This document shows positions 1 to 16,163 of a stretch of 64,000 nucleotides of DNA, piece after piece. The stretch is from NCBI RefSeq assembly GCF_900167365.1, contig NZ_FUXL01000006.1, positions 62,001 to 126,000 on the forward strand, read 5' to 3'. Every line of letters starts with the position of its first letter. Within the stretch, counting starts at the first letter, position 1. Under the pieces are notes generated by a model that saw only the letters and a list, made by a program, of their open reading frames with translations, did no database searches and had not been told where the DNA came from. A program made the position numbers and the translations under genes. Source of the DNA: Consotaella salsifontis (lineage in GTDB: Bacteria > Pseudomonadota > Alphaproteobacteria > Rhizobiales > Rhizobiaceae).

Positions 1-114
1 ATAGACACGAGTGCAGACGCCACGCTTCTGCGGGTTGGCCTCAAGGGCCGGAACGGTGTTGCGCTCGGAGGGGCGCACACGCGGTTTCCGGATCAACTGG
101 TTGATGGTCGGCAT
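1..114 (-). CDS. rpsL: 30S ribosomal protein S12 (uS12), N-terminal part
   Basis: The gene starts at the ATG read leftwards from position 114 and runs off the left edge, so only the first 38 codons are present. The protein begins [18 protein letters not shown], the near-invariant S12 N-terminus. S12 sits in the decoding centre of the small subunit; the streptomycin-resistance residues lie beyond the visible part. It follows rpoC on the same strand but is separated from it by a terminator and its own promoter, so this is the start of the str operon (rpsL-rpsG-fusA-tuf in relatives, outside the window). The stretch upstream of the ATG contains AAGAGG, a usable ribosome binding site. Confidence 0.96.
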   Translation of the reverse strand, partial: MPTINQLIRKPRVRPSERNTVPALEANPQKRGVCTRVY

Positions 115-358
115 TAGGGCCTTACCTCTTCTTGTCCACCACGGTCCGAAACAGACTTCATCGCGCTGGCCGCCAAACACATACACGAAACCGGGCCTTC
201 ACTCCGCCTTTTGCGCGGATGGCCCGGGTTCAATGCAGAGGACCTCTTTCGAGGTCATGCGGCCGACAATGGTACGTCTCGTAATATCGAACCGTGTTTG
301 GAGCGGGTGTCCCAGACGAGGCGTCCAGGAGCGAGTCGGCTCCACATCGGCTCTGTTG
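115..358 (-). other. Untranslated leader of rpsL with two hairpins
   Basis: No credible gene is seen here. Read as RNA from the minus strand, the leader contains a perfect 6-bp hairpin (GACCTC-loop-GAGGTC, 241-256). It also has a larger two-part hairpin at about 192-229 (CCGGGCC/GGCCCGG outside, TCCGC/GCGGA inside). A leader this long before a ribosomal-protein operon suggests autogenous or growth-rate control, but no known leader family is recognised. Confidence 0.4.
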
Positions 359-364
359 GGCCGC

Positions 365-393
365 TACTTAGCTATTGCAGCTCAACTCGTCAA
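365..393 (-). promoter_or_regulatory. Predicted promoter of rpsL (str operon)
   Basis: On the minus strand TTGACG (positions 393-388) and TAAGTA (370-365) are separated by exactly 17 bases, a good housekeeping-sigma promoter. Transcription would start near 358, giving an approximately 245-base leader before rpsL. It lies downstream of the rpoC terminator, which supports a separate transcription unit for rpsL. Confidence 0.65.
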
Positions 394-433
394 CCCTTGA
401 GCCGTCGGGATTCAAGCCAGCTGCCATATTTGT

Positions 434-463
434 TAACGGAAAGGCCGCCCGGAGGCGGCCTTT
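434..463 (-). terminator. Rho-independent terminator after rpoC
   Basis: A perfect 10-bp stem (AAAGGCCGCC / GGCGGCCTTT) with a 4-base loop lies 34 bases past the rpoC stop. On the minus strand it is followed by TTTCCGTT; the plus strand is also T-rich after the stem. It would end the rplKAJL-rpoBC transcript before the rpsL promoter. Confidence 0.8.
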
Positions 464-496
464 CTTATTCTATTGTCACGGGACAACGAGAATGCC

Positions 497-4693
<4,197 letters not shown>

Positions 4694-4766
4694 CGGGCTT
4701 TCTCCTTAAGGGGCAAGGCCCCGCCGCACCGGGCGCACCGGCGCCATGGAATCCGTCATTTTCGGC

Positions 4767-4796
4767 GCCGGCACCCTGCTTGGCAAGGGTGCCGGC
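4767..4796 (-). promoter_or_regulatory. Strong hairpin in the rpoB-rpoC spacer
   Basis: The 134-base gap between rpoB and rpoC holds a perfect 11-bp stem (GCCGGCACCCT / AGGGTGCCGGC) with an 8-base loop. A second, GC-rich inverted repeat lies next to it at about 4799-4828. Neither is followed by a T-run, so a processing or stability element or a weak attenuator is more likely than a terminator. Confidence 0.45.
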
Positions 4797-4827
4797 TGCG
4801 GCCGCCCAGACGGGCGGCGAAAGCGGC

Positions 4828-8967
<4,140 letters not shown>

Positions 8968-9128
8968 CGTCGCTCCTTGCTCTCGACACGGCCCTCGACC
9001 GGTAGGGCCTTATTCCGATGCCCCGGGAACCGAGGCGAGGCCACCACCCACACACGGTGGAGGCCCAAACTGTGGAGTGGAACGCGCCCGACCTGGAACG
9101 CATTGCCACGCCAAACCTTCATCCTGTC

Positions 9129-9168
9129 GCATGATCTTCCGAAAGTCGGACGATTTTCAGGATCATGC
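9129..9168. repeat. Rhizobial-type intergenic palindrome
   Basis: A 40-base imperfect palindrome with GCATGATC at the left end and GATCATGC at the right; the inner arms carry TTCCGAAA and TTTTCAG. From memory this matches the very common intergenic palindrome of Rhizobium, Mesorhizobium and relatives (arms GCATGATC plus a CCGAAAA core). It is usually found between genes; here it sits inside the rplL-rpoB transcript. Copy number in this genome cannot be judged from one window. Confidence 0.6.
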
Positions 9169-9273
9169 ATTTGAGCCGGCGGCCGGCCCACGTCTTCGCG
9201 CAGCCCCGGGCTGTGGGAACACGCGCACCTCCGCCCGTCATCACGTCCTTCGGCTCCCTTCGGAGCGCGGAAA

Positions 9274-9298
9274 GCGGAACGGCCAAAGGCCGTCCCGC
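9274..9298 (-). promoter_or_regulatory. Attenuator-like hairpin between rplL and rpoB
   Basis: An 11-bp stem with one mismatch (GCGGAACGGCC / GGCCGTCCCGC) around an AAA loop, immediately beside a smaller GCTCC/GGAGC hairpin at 9253-9266. There is no T-run. It is a candidate partial terminator or RNA-processing site. Confidence 0.4.
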
Positions 9299-9432
9299 TC
9301 ACCATCATCTTTCAACTGCGGCGCCAGAGCGAAATACCGTTCAAATCGATCGATCACCCGCCCTGCGTGGCTGTTGCGGCACGAACTTTCCAAAGCCCGC
9401 TGGCTCGGGACGTCGTGCGCTGCCGCATTGAA

Positions 9433-9810
9433 TTACTTGACCTCGACCTTGGCGCCAGCCTTCTCGAGCTGGGCCTTGATCTTCTCGGCCTCGTCCTTGG
9501 CGACGCCTTCCTTGACCGGCTTCGGAGCACCGTCGACCAGATCCTTGGCTTCCTTGAGGCCAAGACCGGTGATCGCGCGAACTTCCTTGATGACGTTGAT
9601 CTTCTGAGCGCCGGCATCGGCGAGAATCACGTCGAACTCGGTCTTCTCCTCGACCGCCTCGGCGGCCGCGGCACCACCACCAGCAGCGGCGACGGCGACA
9701 GGAGCAGCGGCGGAAACGCCCCACTTCTCTTCCAGCATCTTCGACAGCTCAGCCGCCTCGAGGACGGTCAGGGCCGAAAGGTCTTCAACGATCTTGGCGA
9801 GATCAGCCAT
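9433..9810 (-). CDS. rplL: 50S ribosomal protein L7/L12 (bL12)
   Basis: This 125-residue protein has the expected architecture. An N-terminal dimerisation domain ([20 protein letters not shown]) is followed by an Ala/Gly-rich hinge at about 35-52 and a C-terminal domain with the EKTEFDV and KINVIKEVR motifs. It forms the stalk that recruits elongation factors to the ribosome, binding as dimers to L10. It lies 51 bases downstream of rplJ in the usual L10-L12 pair. Confidence 0.98.
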   Translation of the reverse strand: MADLAKIVEDLSALTVLEAAELSKMLEEKWGVSAAAPVAVAAAGGGAAAAEAVEEKTEFDVILADAGAQKINVIKEVRAITGLGLKEAKDLVDGAPKPVKEGVAKDEAEKIKAQLEKAGAKVEVK

Positions 9811-9861
9811 TTTCTACTTCCTTCAGATTCGAACTTTGAGTTGAGCAGCGAGGAACCATCC

Positions 9862-10380
9862 TCACGCCGCTTCGTCCTTCTTGGCATAAGCTCCGAAGAC
9901 GCGTGCGAGCTGACCCGCAGGCGCCTGGAGGACGCCCGCGATCCGCGTGGCCGGCGTATTGATCATGCCGACCAGCTTGGCGCGCAGTTCGTCCAGCGAC
10001 GGCATGGAGGCGAGAGCCTTCACACCTTCCGCGTCGAGAGCCGTGGTTCCCATGGCGCCGCCGAGGATGACGAGCTTGTCGTTCCCCTTGGCGAAGTCCT
10101 GGGCCACCTTCGGCGCCGCGATGGGATCAGTGGAGTAGGCGATCAAGGTCTGACCCTTGAACAGCTCCGTGATCTTCTCGGCGTCGGTGCCCTGAAGAGC
10201 GATCTTGGCGAGGCGGTTCTTCGCGACTTTGACCGTTCCTCCCGAGGCGCGCATCTTCGACCGAAGGTCGTTCATCTGCGCCACGGTGAGGCCGGCGTAG
10301 TGGGCCACCACGACTGCTCCCGAGGCCTTGAAGGTCTCGTGCAGCTCAGTGACAAATTCGCGCTTTTCCGCTCTGTCCAC
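9862..10380 (-). CDS. rplJ: 50S ribosomal protein L10 (uL10)
   Basis: L10 is the base of the ribosomal stalk, holding the L7/L12 dimers and binding 23S rRNA. I place the start at the GTG read from 10380 ([13 protein letters not shown]), giving 172 residues, the usual family length. AGAGAGG lies a few bases upstream, and homologues begin at this point. An open frame continues further upstream, but its extra residues look unlike L10 and overlap the leader hairpins. It is followed closely by rplL. Confidence 0.96.
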   Translation of the reverse strand: MDRAEKREFVTELHETFKASGAVVVAHYAGLTVAQMNDLRSKMRASGGTVKVAKNRLAKIALQGTDAEKITELFKGQTLIAYSTDPIAAPKVAQDFAKGNDKLVILGGAMGTTALDAEGVKALASMPSLDELRAKLVGMINTPATRIAGVLQAPAGQLARVFGAYAKKDEAA

Positions 10381-10723
10381 TGCCTCTCTCCGATTGGCGG
10401 ATGCCTGAGGCGTCCGCCGGTTGCCTTTGCCGCCCGCGACATGCGGACGACGCTCGAGGATCCTGTCCCCTTGGCGCGACCGGGAGTGAACTCCAGGGGC
10501 GGCACAAGGCATCCAGAGGTTCGAACCGAAGGCTCGGGCAAAACCCGAAAATTCGGAACTTTCCCCGTCTCATGAGGGCTTTCAGCGATTATGACTTTTG
10601 GCCGGAGCCGGCAGTCGCCCACAATCTCGGACAGGAGCGGCAAGGCTAATGCCCTGCCAGTTCCCGGGGCCGAAGCCCCGGAAGAGAAGGAAGAAGCCGT
10701 CAGGCTCCTTCCAATTTCATGCG
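10381..10723 (-). promoter_or_regulatory. rplJ leader (rplA-rplJ spacer) with hairpins
   Basis: The 343 bases between rplA and rplJ contain no gene. Two hairpins stand out. One is a 7-bp stem with a UUCG-type tetraloop (CCGGGGC-TTCG-GCCCCGG on the minus strand, 10664-10681), 43 bases after the rplA stop. The other is GGCGGA/TCCGCC with an inner GCCT/AGGC (10396-10418), just upstream of the rplJ ribosome binding site. Many bacteria carry an L10-binding autoregulatory leader here; this position and size fit, though I did not fold it against the family model. Confidence 0.5.
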
Positions 10724-11425
10724 TCAGACCGCTTCGTGAAGGGTCGACGGATCAACCTTGACGCCGGGCCCCATGGTCGAGGACAGGGCAACGCGCTTGA
10801 CGTAGTTGCCCTTGGCGCCGGAAGGCTTCGCCTTCTGCACCGCGTCGACGAACGACAGGATGTTCTCCTTCAACGCCTTCGCGTCGAAGCTGACCTTGCC
10901 GACGCCAGCATGGATGATACCGGCCTTCTCGACGCGGAACTCGACGGCGCCGCCCTTGGAGGCCTTGACCGCCGCCGTGACGTCGGGCGTCACGGTGCCG
11001 ACACGAGGATTCGGCATCAGGCCACGCGGGCCGAGAACCTTGCCGAGCCGCCCCACCAGCGCCATCATGTCCGGCGTGGCGATGGCGCGATCGAAATTGA
11101 TGTTGCCCGCCTGAATGTCAGCGACCAGCTCTTCCGCGCCGACGATGTCGGCTCCGGCGGCCTTGGCCTCCTCGGCCTTATCGCCGCGAGCGAACACGGC
11201 GACACGAACGGTCTTGCCAGTGCCATTCGGAAGATTGACCACGCCGCGGACCATCTGGTCGGCGTGACGCGGATCAACGCCGAGATTCATGGCGATCTCG
11301 ATCGTCTCGTCGAACTTGGCGGTCGCCCTCGCCTTCAGAAGCTCGACCGCCTCGTCGATGGCGTAGAGCTTGACGGGGTCGAGACCCTCGCGGGCCTTGG
11401 TGATACGCTTGCCGATCTTAGCCAT
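10724..11425 (-). CDS. rplA: 50S ribosomal protein L1 (uL1)
   Basis: The 233-residue L1 protein of the mobile L1 stalk, beginning [16 protein letters not shown]. The family hallmarks [20 protein letters not shown], the [13 protein letters not shown] segment and the [11 protein letters not shown]-terminus are all present. L1 binds 23S rRNA near the E site and commonly represses its own L11-L1 operon. Only four bases separate it from rplK, so the two are co-transcribed and probably translationally coupled. Confidence 0.98.
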   Translation of the reverse strand: MAKIGKRITKAREGLDPVKLYAIDEAVELLKARATAKFDETIEIAMNLGVDPRHADQMVRGVVNLPNGTGKTVRVAVFARGDKAEEAKAAGADIVGAEELVADIQAGNINFDRAIATPDMMALVGRLGKVLGPRGLMPNPRVGTVTPDVTAAVKASKGGAVEFRVEKAGIIHAGVGKVSFDAKALKENILSFVDAVQKAKPSGAKGNYVKRVALSSTMGPGVKVDPSTLHEAV

Positions 11426-11429
11426 CGTC

Positions 11430-11858
11430 TCAGCCCACCACTTCCAGGCCCATGGAGCGTGCCGAACCTTCGACCATCTTCATGGCCGCATCGACGTCGT
11501 TCGCGTTCAGATCCTTAAGCTTCTTCTCGGCGATGTCGCGCACCTGCTCGCGCGTGACACTGCCGGCGCCAGCCTTACCCGGAGTCTTGGAGCCGCTCTG
11601 GATGCCGGCAGCCTTCTTGAGGAAGTAGGCGACCGGAGGCGTCTTCATGACGAAGGTGAAGGACTTGTCCTGGTAATAGGTGATCACCACCGGAACCGGA
11701 GAGCCCTTCTCCATCTCCTGGGTCTGCGCGTTGAACGCCTTGCAGAACTCCATGATGTTGATGCCGCGCTGACCAAGCGCGGGTCCGATCGGCGGCGACG
11801 GGGTCGCCGAGCCAGCCGAGACCTGCAGCTTGAGCTGGCCTTGAACTTTCTTAGCCAT
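11430..11858 (-). CDS. rplK: 50S ribosomal protein L11 (uL11)
   Basis: L11 is part of the GTPase-associated centre and is needed for RelA-type stringent signalling. The 142-residue product starts [16 protein letters not shown] and contains [20 protein letters not shown] and the proline-rich N-terminal domain. I choose the ATG read from 11858, preceded by AGGAAAG; an upstream in-frame start would add seven atypical residues. It is the first gene of the L11-L1 pair and sits 151 bases after nusG. Confidence 0.97.
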   Translation of the reverse strand: MAKKVQGQLKLQVSAGSATPSPPIGPALGQRGINIMEFCKAFNAQTQEMEKGSPVPVVITYYQDKSFTFVMKTPPVAYFLKKAAGIQSGSKTPGKAGAGSVTREQVRDIAEKKLKDLNANDVDAAMKMVEGSARSMGLEVVG

Positions 11859-11880
11859 TCTTTCCTGCCTTCTTGACATA

Positions 11881-11916
11881 CCGGCGATGCCGGCTCTTCA
11901 ACCGCCGCTAAGCGGT
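11881..11916 (-). promoter_or_regulatory. Hairpins in the rplK leader
   Basis: Two small stem-loops lie 23-58 bases upstream of rplK: CCGGC/GCCGG around a three-base loop (11881-11893) and ACCGC/GCGGT (11901-11916). The L11-L1 operon is often autoregulated by L1 binding a stem-loop near the rplK start, which these could supply. No motif match was tested. Confidence 0.3.
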
Positions 11917-12009
11917 CACGCAGGCCGTGCGGTGCGAAACTGGCGAACCGGCAAAAGCCCGCCTCTTCTCCCGCGCGACAAAGGGAGCGCTCCAGGCACC
12001 CCCGACCGA

Positions 12010-12540
12010 TCAGACCTTTTCGACCTGACCGAATTCAAGATCGACCGGCGTGGCACGCCCGAAGATCGACACCTCCACTTTGAGGCGCGAGCGCTCCTGG
12101 TCCACCTCCTGAACGATCCCGTTGAAGGAAGCGAACGGGCCATCCGACACGCGAACGTGCTCGCCAATATCGAAGCTCATGGTCGGCTTCGGCCGCTCCA
12201 CGCCATCCTGAACCTGGTTCAGAATATGCTCGGCCTCGGCATCCGAGATCGGCACCGGGCGATTTTCGGCACCAAGGAACCCGGTCACGCGCGGCGTGTT
12301 CTTGATCAGCGAAAAGACCTGATCGGTCAGTTCCGCCTTGACCAGAACATAGCCAGGGAAGAACTTTCGCTCAGAATCCACCTTTCGGCCACGTCGCACC
12401 TCGACGAAACGCTCCGTCGGAACGAGGATCTTCTCGAATTTCTCCGAGATGCCCTTCTGGCGCGCCTGCTCCTCGATGGACTCGGCGACCTTCTTCTCAA
12501 AATTCGAATATGCGTGGACGATGTACCAGCGCGCCGTCAT
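12010..12540 (-). CDS. nusG: Transcription termination/antitermination factor NusG
   Basis: The 176-residue protein has the NGN domain at the N-terminus (RWYIVHAYSNFEKKVAESI, with the FPGYVLVKAEL stretch). A C-terminal KOW domain follows (FNGIVQEVDQERSRLKVEVSIFGR). NusG binds the RNA polymerase clamp, raises processivity, and links polymerase to Rho or to ribosomal protein S10. It follows secE by 22 bases and precedes rplK, the conserved bacterial order. Confidence 0.98.
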   Translation of the reverse strand: MTARWYIVHAYSNFEKKVAESIEEQARQKGISEKFEKILVPTERFVEVRRGRKVDSERKFFPGYVLVKAELTDQVFSLIKNTPRVTGFLGAENRPVPISDAEAEHILNQVQDGVERPKPTMSFDIGEHVRVSDGPFASFNGIVQEVDQERSRLKVEVSIFGRATPVDLEFGQVEKV

Positions 12541-12562
12541 GAATCGCGATCCACCCTCGTCT

Positions 12563-12763
12563 TCAACGGCCGGCTGTGATCAGAAGTCCGACGCCATAGC
12601 CCAGCGCCTGATCCGCCACGAAAAAGAACGTCGCCGTCACAGCAACCATGACAACGACCATCGCGGTCGAGATCATCGTCTCCCGGCGCGTCGGCCAAGT
12701 GACCTTGGCCACCTCGGAACGCACCTGCTGGAGAAAAGAGAAAGGGTTCGATTTCGTAGCCAT
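12563..12763 (-). CDS. secE: Preprotein translocase subunit SecE
   Basis: A 66-residue, single-membrane-span form of SecE, usual in alphaproteobacteria. The cytoplasmic stretch FLQQVRSEVAKVTWPTRRET is the SecE signature, followed by a hydrophobic span rich in Val and Met and a short tail. It stabilises SecY in the protein-conducting channel. I start at the ATG read from 12763 (MATKSNPF); the ribosome binding site is weak (GGGCGG). It lies between tRNA-Trp and nusG. Confidence 0.96.
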   Translation of the reverse strand: MATKSNPFSFLQQVRSEVAKVTWPTRRETMISTAMVVVMVAVTATFFFVADQALGYGVGLLITAGR

Positions 12764-12881
12764 ACGCCGCCCATGGCTTAAGGCGCGTAGAAAGCCGGCT
12801 CGGCCCACGCGCCAGAAACATGTCCGCAATACATAAGGGACACTGGATTGATTCTCAACCCCGCGCCCTCATCATTCAAAC

Positions 12882-12957
<76 letters not shown>

Positions 12958-12967
12958 GTGTGACGTC

Positions 12968-12996
12968 GCATTAGCAAGACCGCGTGCTGCTGACAA
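12968..12996 (-). promoter_or_regulatory. Predicted promoter of tRNA-Trp/secE/nusG operon
   Basis: On the minus strand TTGTCA (12996-12991) and TAATGC (12973-12968) are 17 bases apart, placing the start near 12961, just ahead of the tRNA. A second TTGACA overlaps just upstream (13003-12998), forming TTGACACTTGTCA, a small inverted repeat. This would make the core operon independent of the glycosyltransferase genes upstream. Confidence 0.5.
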
Positions 12997-12999
12997 GTG

Positions 13000-13830
13000 T
13001 CAACCTTCGTTTCGGCCCAACCGGTCCAGAAGCTTTTGCCGGGCTCGGGATTTTCGCGATTGCGGCTTGAAGCCGCGGAGCAATTCGAGGAGCCGGATCT
13101 GCGGCTTCACAGCTTTGAACAGCTGGTCCACCGCCCGGTCCGTGGCGCCGAGTCTGCGCGCCAGGACGCCCGCCGCTACCGCGTCGAAATCGGCGGCGGA
13201 AAACTCCGGGAACCGATCAAGAAGCCCCTCTGCAGGCCAGGGAGTCTGATCGGCCGGCGGAGAAAGAAGGTCTTTGCGATAGCACAGATCCAGCACGACC
13301 TGTTCCCAGGTCCAGTCGTGAACGTCGAGAACGCGTGCCGTTCCTTCTCTGACGCCGGAAAAGCCGACGAGGCGGATCGGTTTGCCGAGCCGCATCTCCG
13401 CAAGCCAGAGGGCTATCGCGAATCCGGAACTTGGTATCCGGCCCCGGGGATAGATTGCCGAGAATCGCTCGGTCAGGTCCAGCGGCACCATCGGAACACT
13501 GCCGAAATCCTCGCGCGGGTTGATCACCTCGTTCTCGGCCACCTTCAGAACCAGGAGCCCATGGAATCTCCCCGGCCGCAACCGATCCAACGACCGATCG
13601 AGCTCATCCTTGTAGACGAGACTGGAGCCGCTCGGAGTTGCCCTGCTCACGAGAAGGCTATCTTCCGCAAACGGATGATCGAGGACGTTGAAGACTCGGT
13701 TGAAGAAGACGAACAGCGTTCGCTGTGGAAATCCGCCTTCCCTTAACGCCACCGCCGCGCTGGGACTGTTGGCGACGAGCACAATCGCGTCGAATGCGGC
13801 AAGGAAGGGTTTTGGATCGTCCAAACTCAA
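13000..13830 (-). CDS. Putative GT29-like (sialyltransferase-type) glycosyltransferase
   Basis: About 276 residues. It shows features I associate with the GT29 sialyltransferase-like family found in rhizobial polysaccharide clusters. Counted from an upstream ATG (13869), VLVANSPS lies at about 30-37, FFNR at 55-58, a PSSGFAIALWLAE helix at 146-158 and an HDW-x-x-E motif near 184-189. I prefer the TTG start read from 13830, because GAGGAA lies five bases before it, whereas the ATG at 13869 has no clear site. It lies 42 bases upstream of tRNA-Trp and is divergent from the next three glycosyltransferase genes. Substrate unknown; the family call is from memory and moderate. Confidence 0.5.
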   Translation of the reverse strand: MSLDDPKPFLAAFDAIVLVANSPSAAVALREGGFPQRTLFVFFNRVFNVLDHPFAEDSLLVSRATPSGSSLVYKDELDRSLDRLRPGRFHGLLVLKVAENEVINPREDFGSVPMVPLDLTERFSAIYPRGRIPSSGFAIALWLAEMRLGKPIRLVGFSGVREGTARVLDVHDWTWEQVVLDLCYRKDLLSPPADQTPWPAEGLLDRFPEFSAADFDAVAAGVLARRLGATDRAVDQLFKAVKPQIRLLELLRGFKPQSRKSRARQKLLDRLGRNEG

Positions 13831-13994
13831 TGTCGTTCCTCGCTGCTCTCGCCCAGTGCGGCCTGCCATCGCGCAGGTTTATCCGCAAATGGACGGAGTC
13901 GGGTCCTGCCATGGCATCCCGCGCTCTGACCGGCCGCGCGCGAACGGTCAAGTGCAACGGCATATCGACATCCGAACATCAGCCCGGTCGCCGG

Positions 13995-14023
13995 TGGACC
14001 TTCCAAGAACGGTCTCCTATAGA
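13995..14023 (+). promoter_or_regulatory. Possible promoter of the three-gene glycosyltransferase operon
   Basis: TGGACC (13995-14000) and TATAGA (14018-14023) are 17 bases apart on the plus strand. Transcription would begin near 14030, shortly before the first glycosyltransferase start codon. Confidence 0.4.
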
Positions 14024-14072
14024 AGCGGTAGTGCCATGTCGGCGAATGTCCCCTCTCGCGTCCCGTCTCTTC

Positions 14073-15188
14073 ATGCGATTCGTCCTGGCGATCTCAGAGA
14101 TATCAGCAAACGGCCCTTCTGGAAGTCGCCTTCGTATCGCTCGCGGGCTCGCCAGCCGGGGGCATGAGGTCGAGGTTCTGTCTCTGACCGGCCGCGTCGA
14201 ACGCGAAATCCCCGCTGACGTCAACGTTCACTTTCTAAGACCAGACCTGAAACGCTTCCCACCCCATTATCCCGCCCGCCTTCTTCTGTCCCGCGCACTG
14301 AGAAGCTGGTTCAGGAGGCAATGTGACCTTCGGCCAATCGACTTCTTCTCGTCTTCGCTGACCAGCACGGACCGCATCGTCCATATGTCCGGCATCGACG
14401 ACTGCTTTTATTGGTTGCACATCGCGACCTCGCAGCTGTTGGCCGAGGCGCACTCGCCGCGCCGCGCCGCACGGCGCCGCCGGTTCTTTCGGTCGCTTTA
14501 TGAAGGCAAACGTGTCATTGGCGTTTCCCAGGGTGTGATCGACGATCTTGCAGCCTTGCCGGCAAGGCCGGAAGAAGCGGTCGTTCTCCATAATTCCTAT
14601 GACATTGAAGCCATTCGTCGACGCGCAGCTCTCGAGCAGGCGGGCATCCCGGAAGAGCCATTCGTGCTTCACGTCGGACGTTTCGCCTCGGCGAAGCGGT
14701 TCGACATCCTGCTCAAGGCATTCGCGGCCGGCACCACTCGTGAGAAGCTAGTTCTTTTGACGCCCGAAACACCCGAATTAACGGCGCTTATAGGCAAGGC
14801 CGATCTCAGCAAGCGGGTGGTCGTCGCCGGCTTTCAGGAAAACCCCTTTCCATACATGAGCAAGGCAGCGGCCCTGGTGCTCAGCTCGGATCGGGAAGGG
14901 TTCCCTAACGTCCTGGTCGAGGCGCTGATCTGCGGCACCCCTGTCGTCTCCACCGACTGCCTTGCCGGCCCAAGCGAAATCCTCACAGGTCCTTTCGCGC
15001 GCTGGCTTTCTCCTCCCGGAGATGCCGAAGCGCTCGGCCAAAACCTCAGGAGCGTCCTCGCGGAGCCCTATGCGACCACCGAACTGATACGCGGCTCGTA
15101 TCATTTATCGCACACACTCGATCGCCTGGAGGAGCTGGCAGCCAGCGGCAGGCCGCCGCGCCTCGGGCGGATGAAGCCATTTCCATGA
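14073..15188 (+). CDS. Glycosyltransferase family 4 protein
   Basis: A 371-residue GT-B fold enzyme. The N-terminal domain opens with the strand RFVLAIS and the acceptor-side stretch SGSRLRIARGLASRGHEVEVL. The C-terminal domain has FVLHVGRFASAKRFD (198-211) and the retaining GT4 E-x7-E motif (REGFPNVLVEAL, Glu275 and Glu283), followed by GTPVVSTDCLAGPSEIL. It should add a sugar from a nucleotide donor to a lipid- or polysaccharide-linked acceptor on the cytoplasmic side. The start is uncertain: an in-frame ATG at 14046 is also possible and neither has a ribosome binding site. Its TGA overlaps the Shine-Dalgarno of the next gene. Confidence 0.85.
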   Translation: MRFVLAISEISANGPSGSRLRIARGLASRGHEVEVLSLTGRVEREIPADVNVHFLRPDLKRFPPHYPARLLLSRALRSWFRRQCDLRPIDFFSSSLTSTDRIVHMSGIDDCFYWLHIATSQLLAEAHSPRRAARRRRFFRSLYEGKRVIGVSQGVIDDLAALPARPEEAVVLHNSYDIEAIRRRAALEQAGIPEEPFVLHVGRFASAKRFDILLKAFAAGTTREKLVLLTPETPELTALIGKADLSKRVVVAGFQENPFPYMSKAAALVLSSDREGFPNVLVEALICGTPVVSTDCLAGPSEILTGPFARWLSPPGDAEALGQNLRSVLAEPYATTELIRGSYHLSHTLDRLEELAASGRPPRLGRMKPFP

Positions 15189-15201
15189 GGGAGAGCTTCT
15201 C

Positions 15202-16155
15202 GTGATTTCTAAAGCCCCCTTCTTCACGATTTTCACGCCAACCTACAATCGCGCTGCACTGCTGCCACGAGCGTTTGAAAGCATCGAAACACAGGGCTTT
15301 CGCGATTTCGAGTGGATCGTCGTCGACGACGGCTCGACGGATGAGACGGAAGCGCTCGTACGCGGCTGGCGTGAGCAGGCGTCCTATCCCATCGATTATA
15401 TTCGTCAAGCCAATCTGGGGCGCTACAAGGCGATCAATTGCGGCATACAGCTCGCCAAGGGCGAACTCTTCGTCATTCTCGATTCAGATGACTGGTTCGC
15501 ACCCAACGGTCTGACCATCCTTTACGAGGCGTGGCGCGCGATAGAGCCGGGAAGACGGCAAAAGATCGCAGGAATATGGGCGCTCTGCGCGAAGCCAAAC
15601 GGCGATCTCGCCTGCTCCCGATATCCGCGTGACGAATTCGACGGCAACACGATCGAAATCAAGTCGCTCCACGGCTTCAAGGGCGAATCCTGTCATGCCA
15701 TCCGCACCGACGTCAGGCGCGCTTATCTCTTTCCGGAATTAGCCGATAAATATTGCCCGCCGAGTCTGGTGTGGAATCGCATCGCGGTCGCTCACGACAT
15801 GCGGTTCATCAACCGCGTTGTTCAGTTCAAGGAATACCAGCCCGAGGGTCTCACCCGCCAGGGCGCGGTGAAAATCGCACGATATCCCAATGGGTTTCGT
15901 CTGCGGGAGATGGAGCTTCTCCAGGTCACGAATCGCAAGATTCCGCCACGACAGAGAAGGCAGATCATGCGCGGCTACATCCGCGCCTCTCTCCACGCCG
16001 GCGTCGGGCTGATCTCCCAGGTCCGGGAGACGCGTGACAGACTCCTGTGGGCGAGATCGGTTGCGGATGGCGTCAAGCTCTTTTGGCGCGACCGTTGGCA
16101 GGCCCGAAGGCGAGCGTCAGCCTCGAGCGCGCCGCCGTCTTCGTCGAACGACTGA
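15202..16155 (+). CDS. Glycosyltransferase family 2 protein
   Basis: A 317-residue GT-A fold enzyme. The N-terminus reads FTIFTPTYNRAALLPRAFES, then WIVVDDGSTDET at about 38-49 and the metal-binding LDSDDWF near 93-99, all GT2 signatures. The C-terminal part is basic and helical. The start is GTG at 15202, with GAGGGAG about eight bases upstream overlapping the previous gene's stop, so the three genes are tightly coupled. It probably transfers a sugar during exopolysaccharide, capsule or O-antigen assembly; donor and acceptor cannot be told. Confidence 0.88.
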   Translation: MISKAPFFTIFTPTYNRAALLPRAFESIETQGFRDFEWIVVDDGSTDETEALVRGWREQASYPIDYIRQANLGRYKAINCGIQLAKGELFVILDSDDWFAPNGLTILYEAWRAIEPGRRQKIAGIWALCAKPNGDLACSRYPRDEFDGNTIEIKSLHGFKGESCHAIRTDVRRAYLFPELADKYCPPSLVWNRIAVAHDMRFINRVVQFKEYQPEGLTRQGAVKIARYPNGFRLREMELLQVTNRKIPPRQRRQIMRGYIRASLHAGVGLISQVRETRDRLLWARSVADGVKLFWRDRWQARRRASASSAPPSSSND

Positions 16156-16163
16156 GGTCGGAT

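Larger units (their letters stand above)
8968..9432 (-). other. rplL-rpoB intergenic region, non-coding
   Basis: This 465-base stretch has no convincing gene. It holds, in transcription order on the minus strand, a hairpin at 9274-9298, a rhizobial-type palindrome at 9129-9168, and the rpoB ribosome binding site. In many bacteria the rplL-rpoB gap contains an attenuator or RNase III site that lowers rpoBC expression relative to L7/L12; the hairpins fit that role. Confidence 0.5.
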
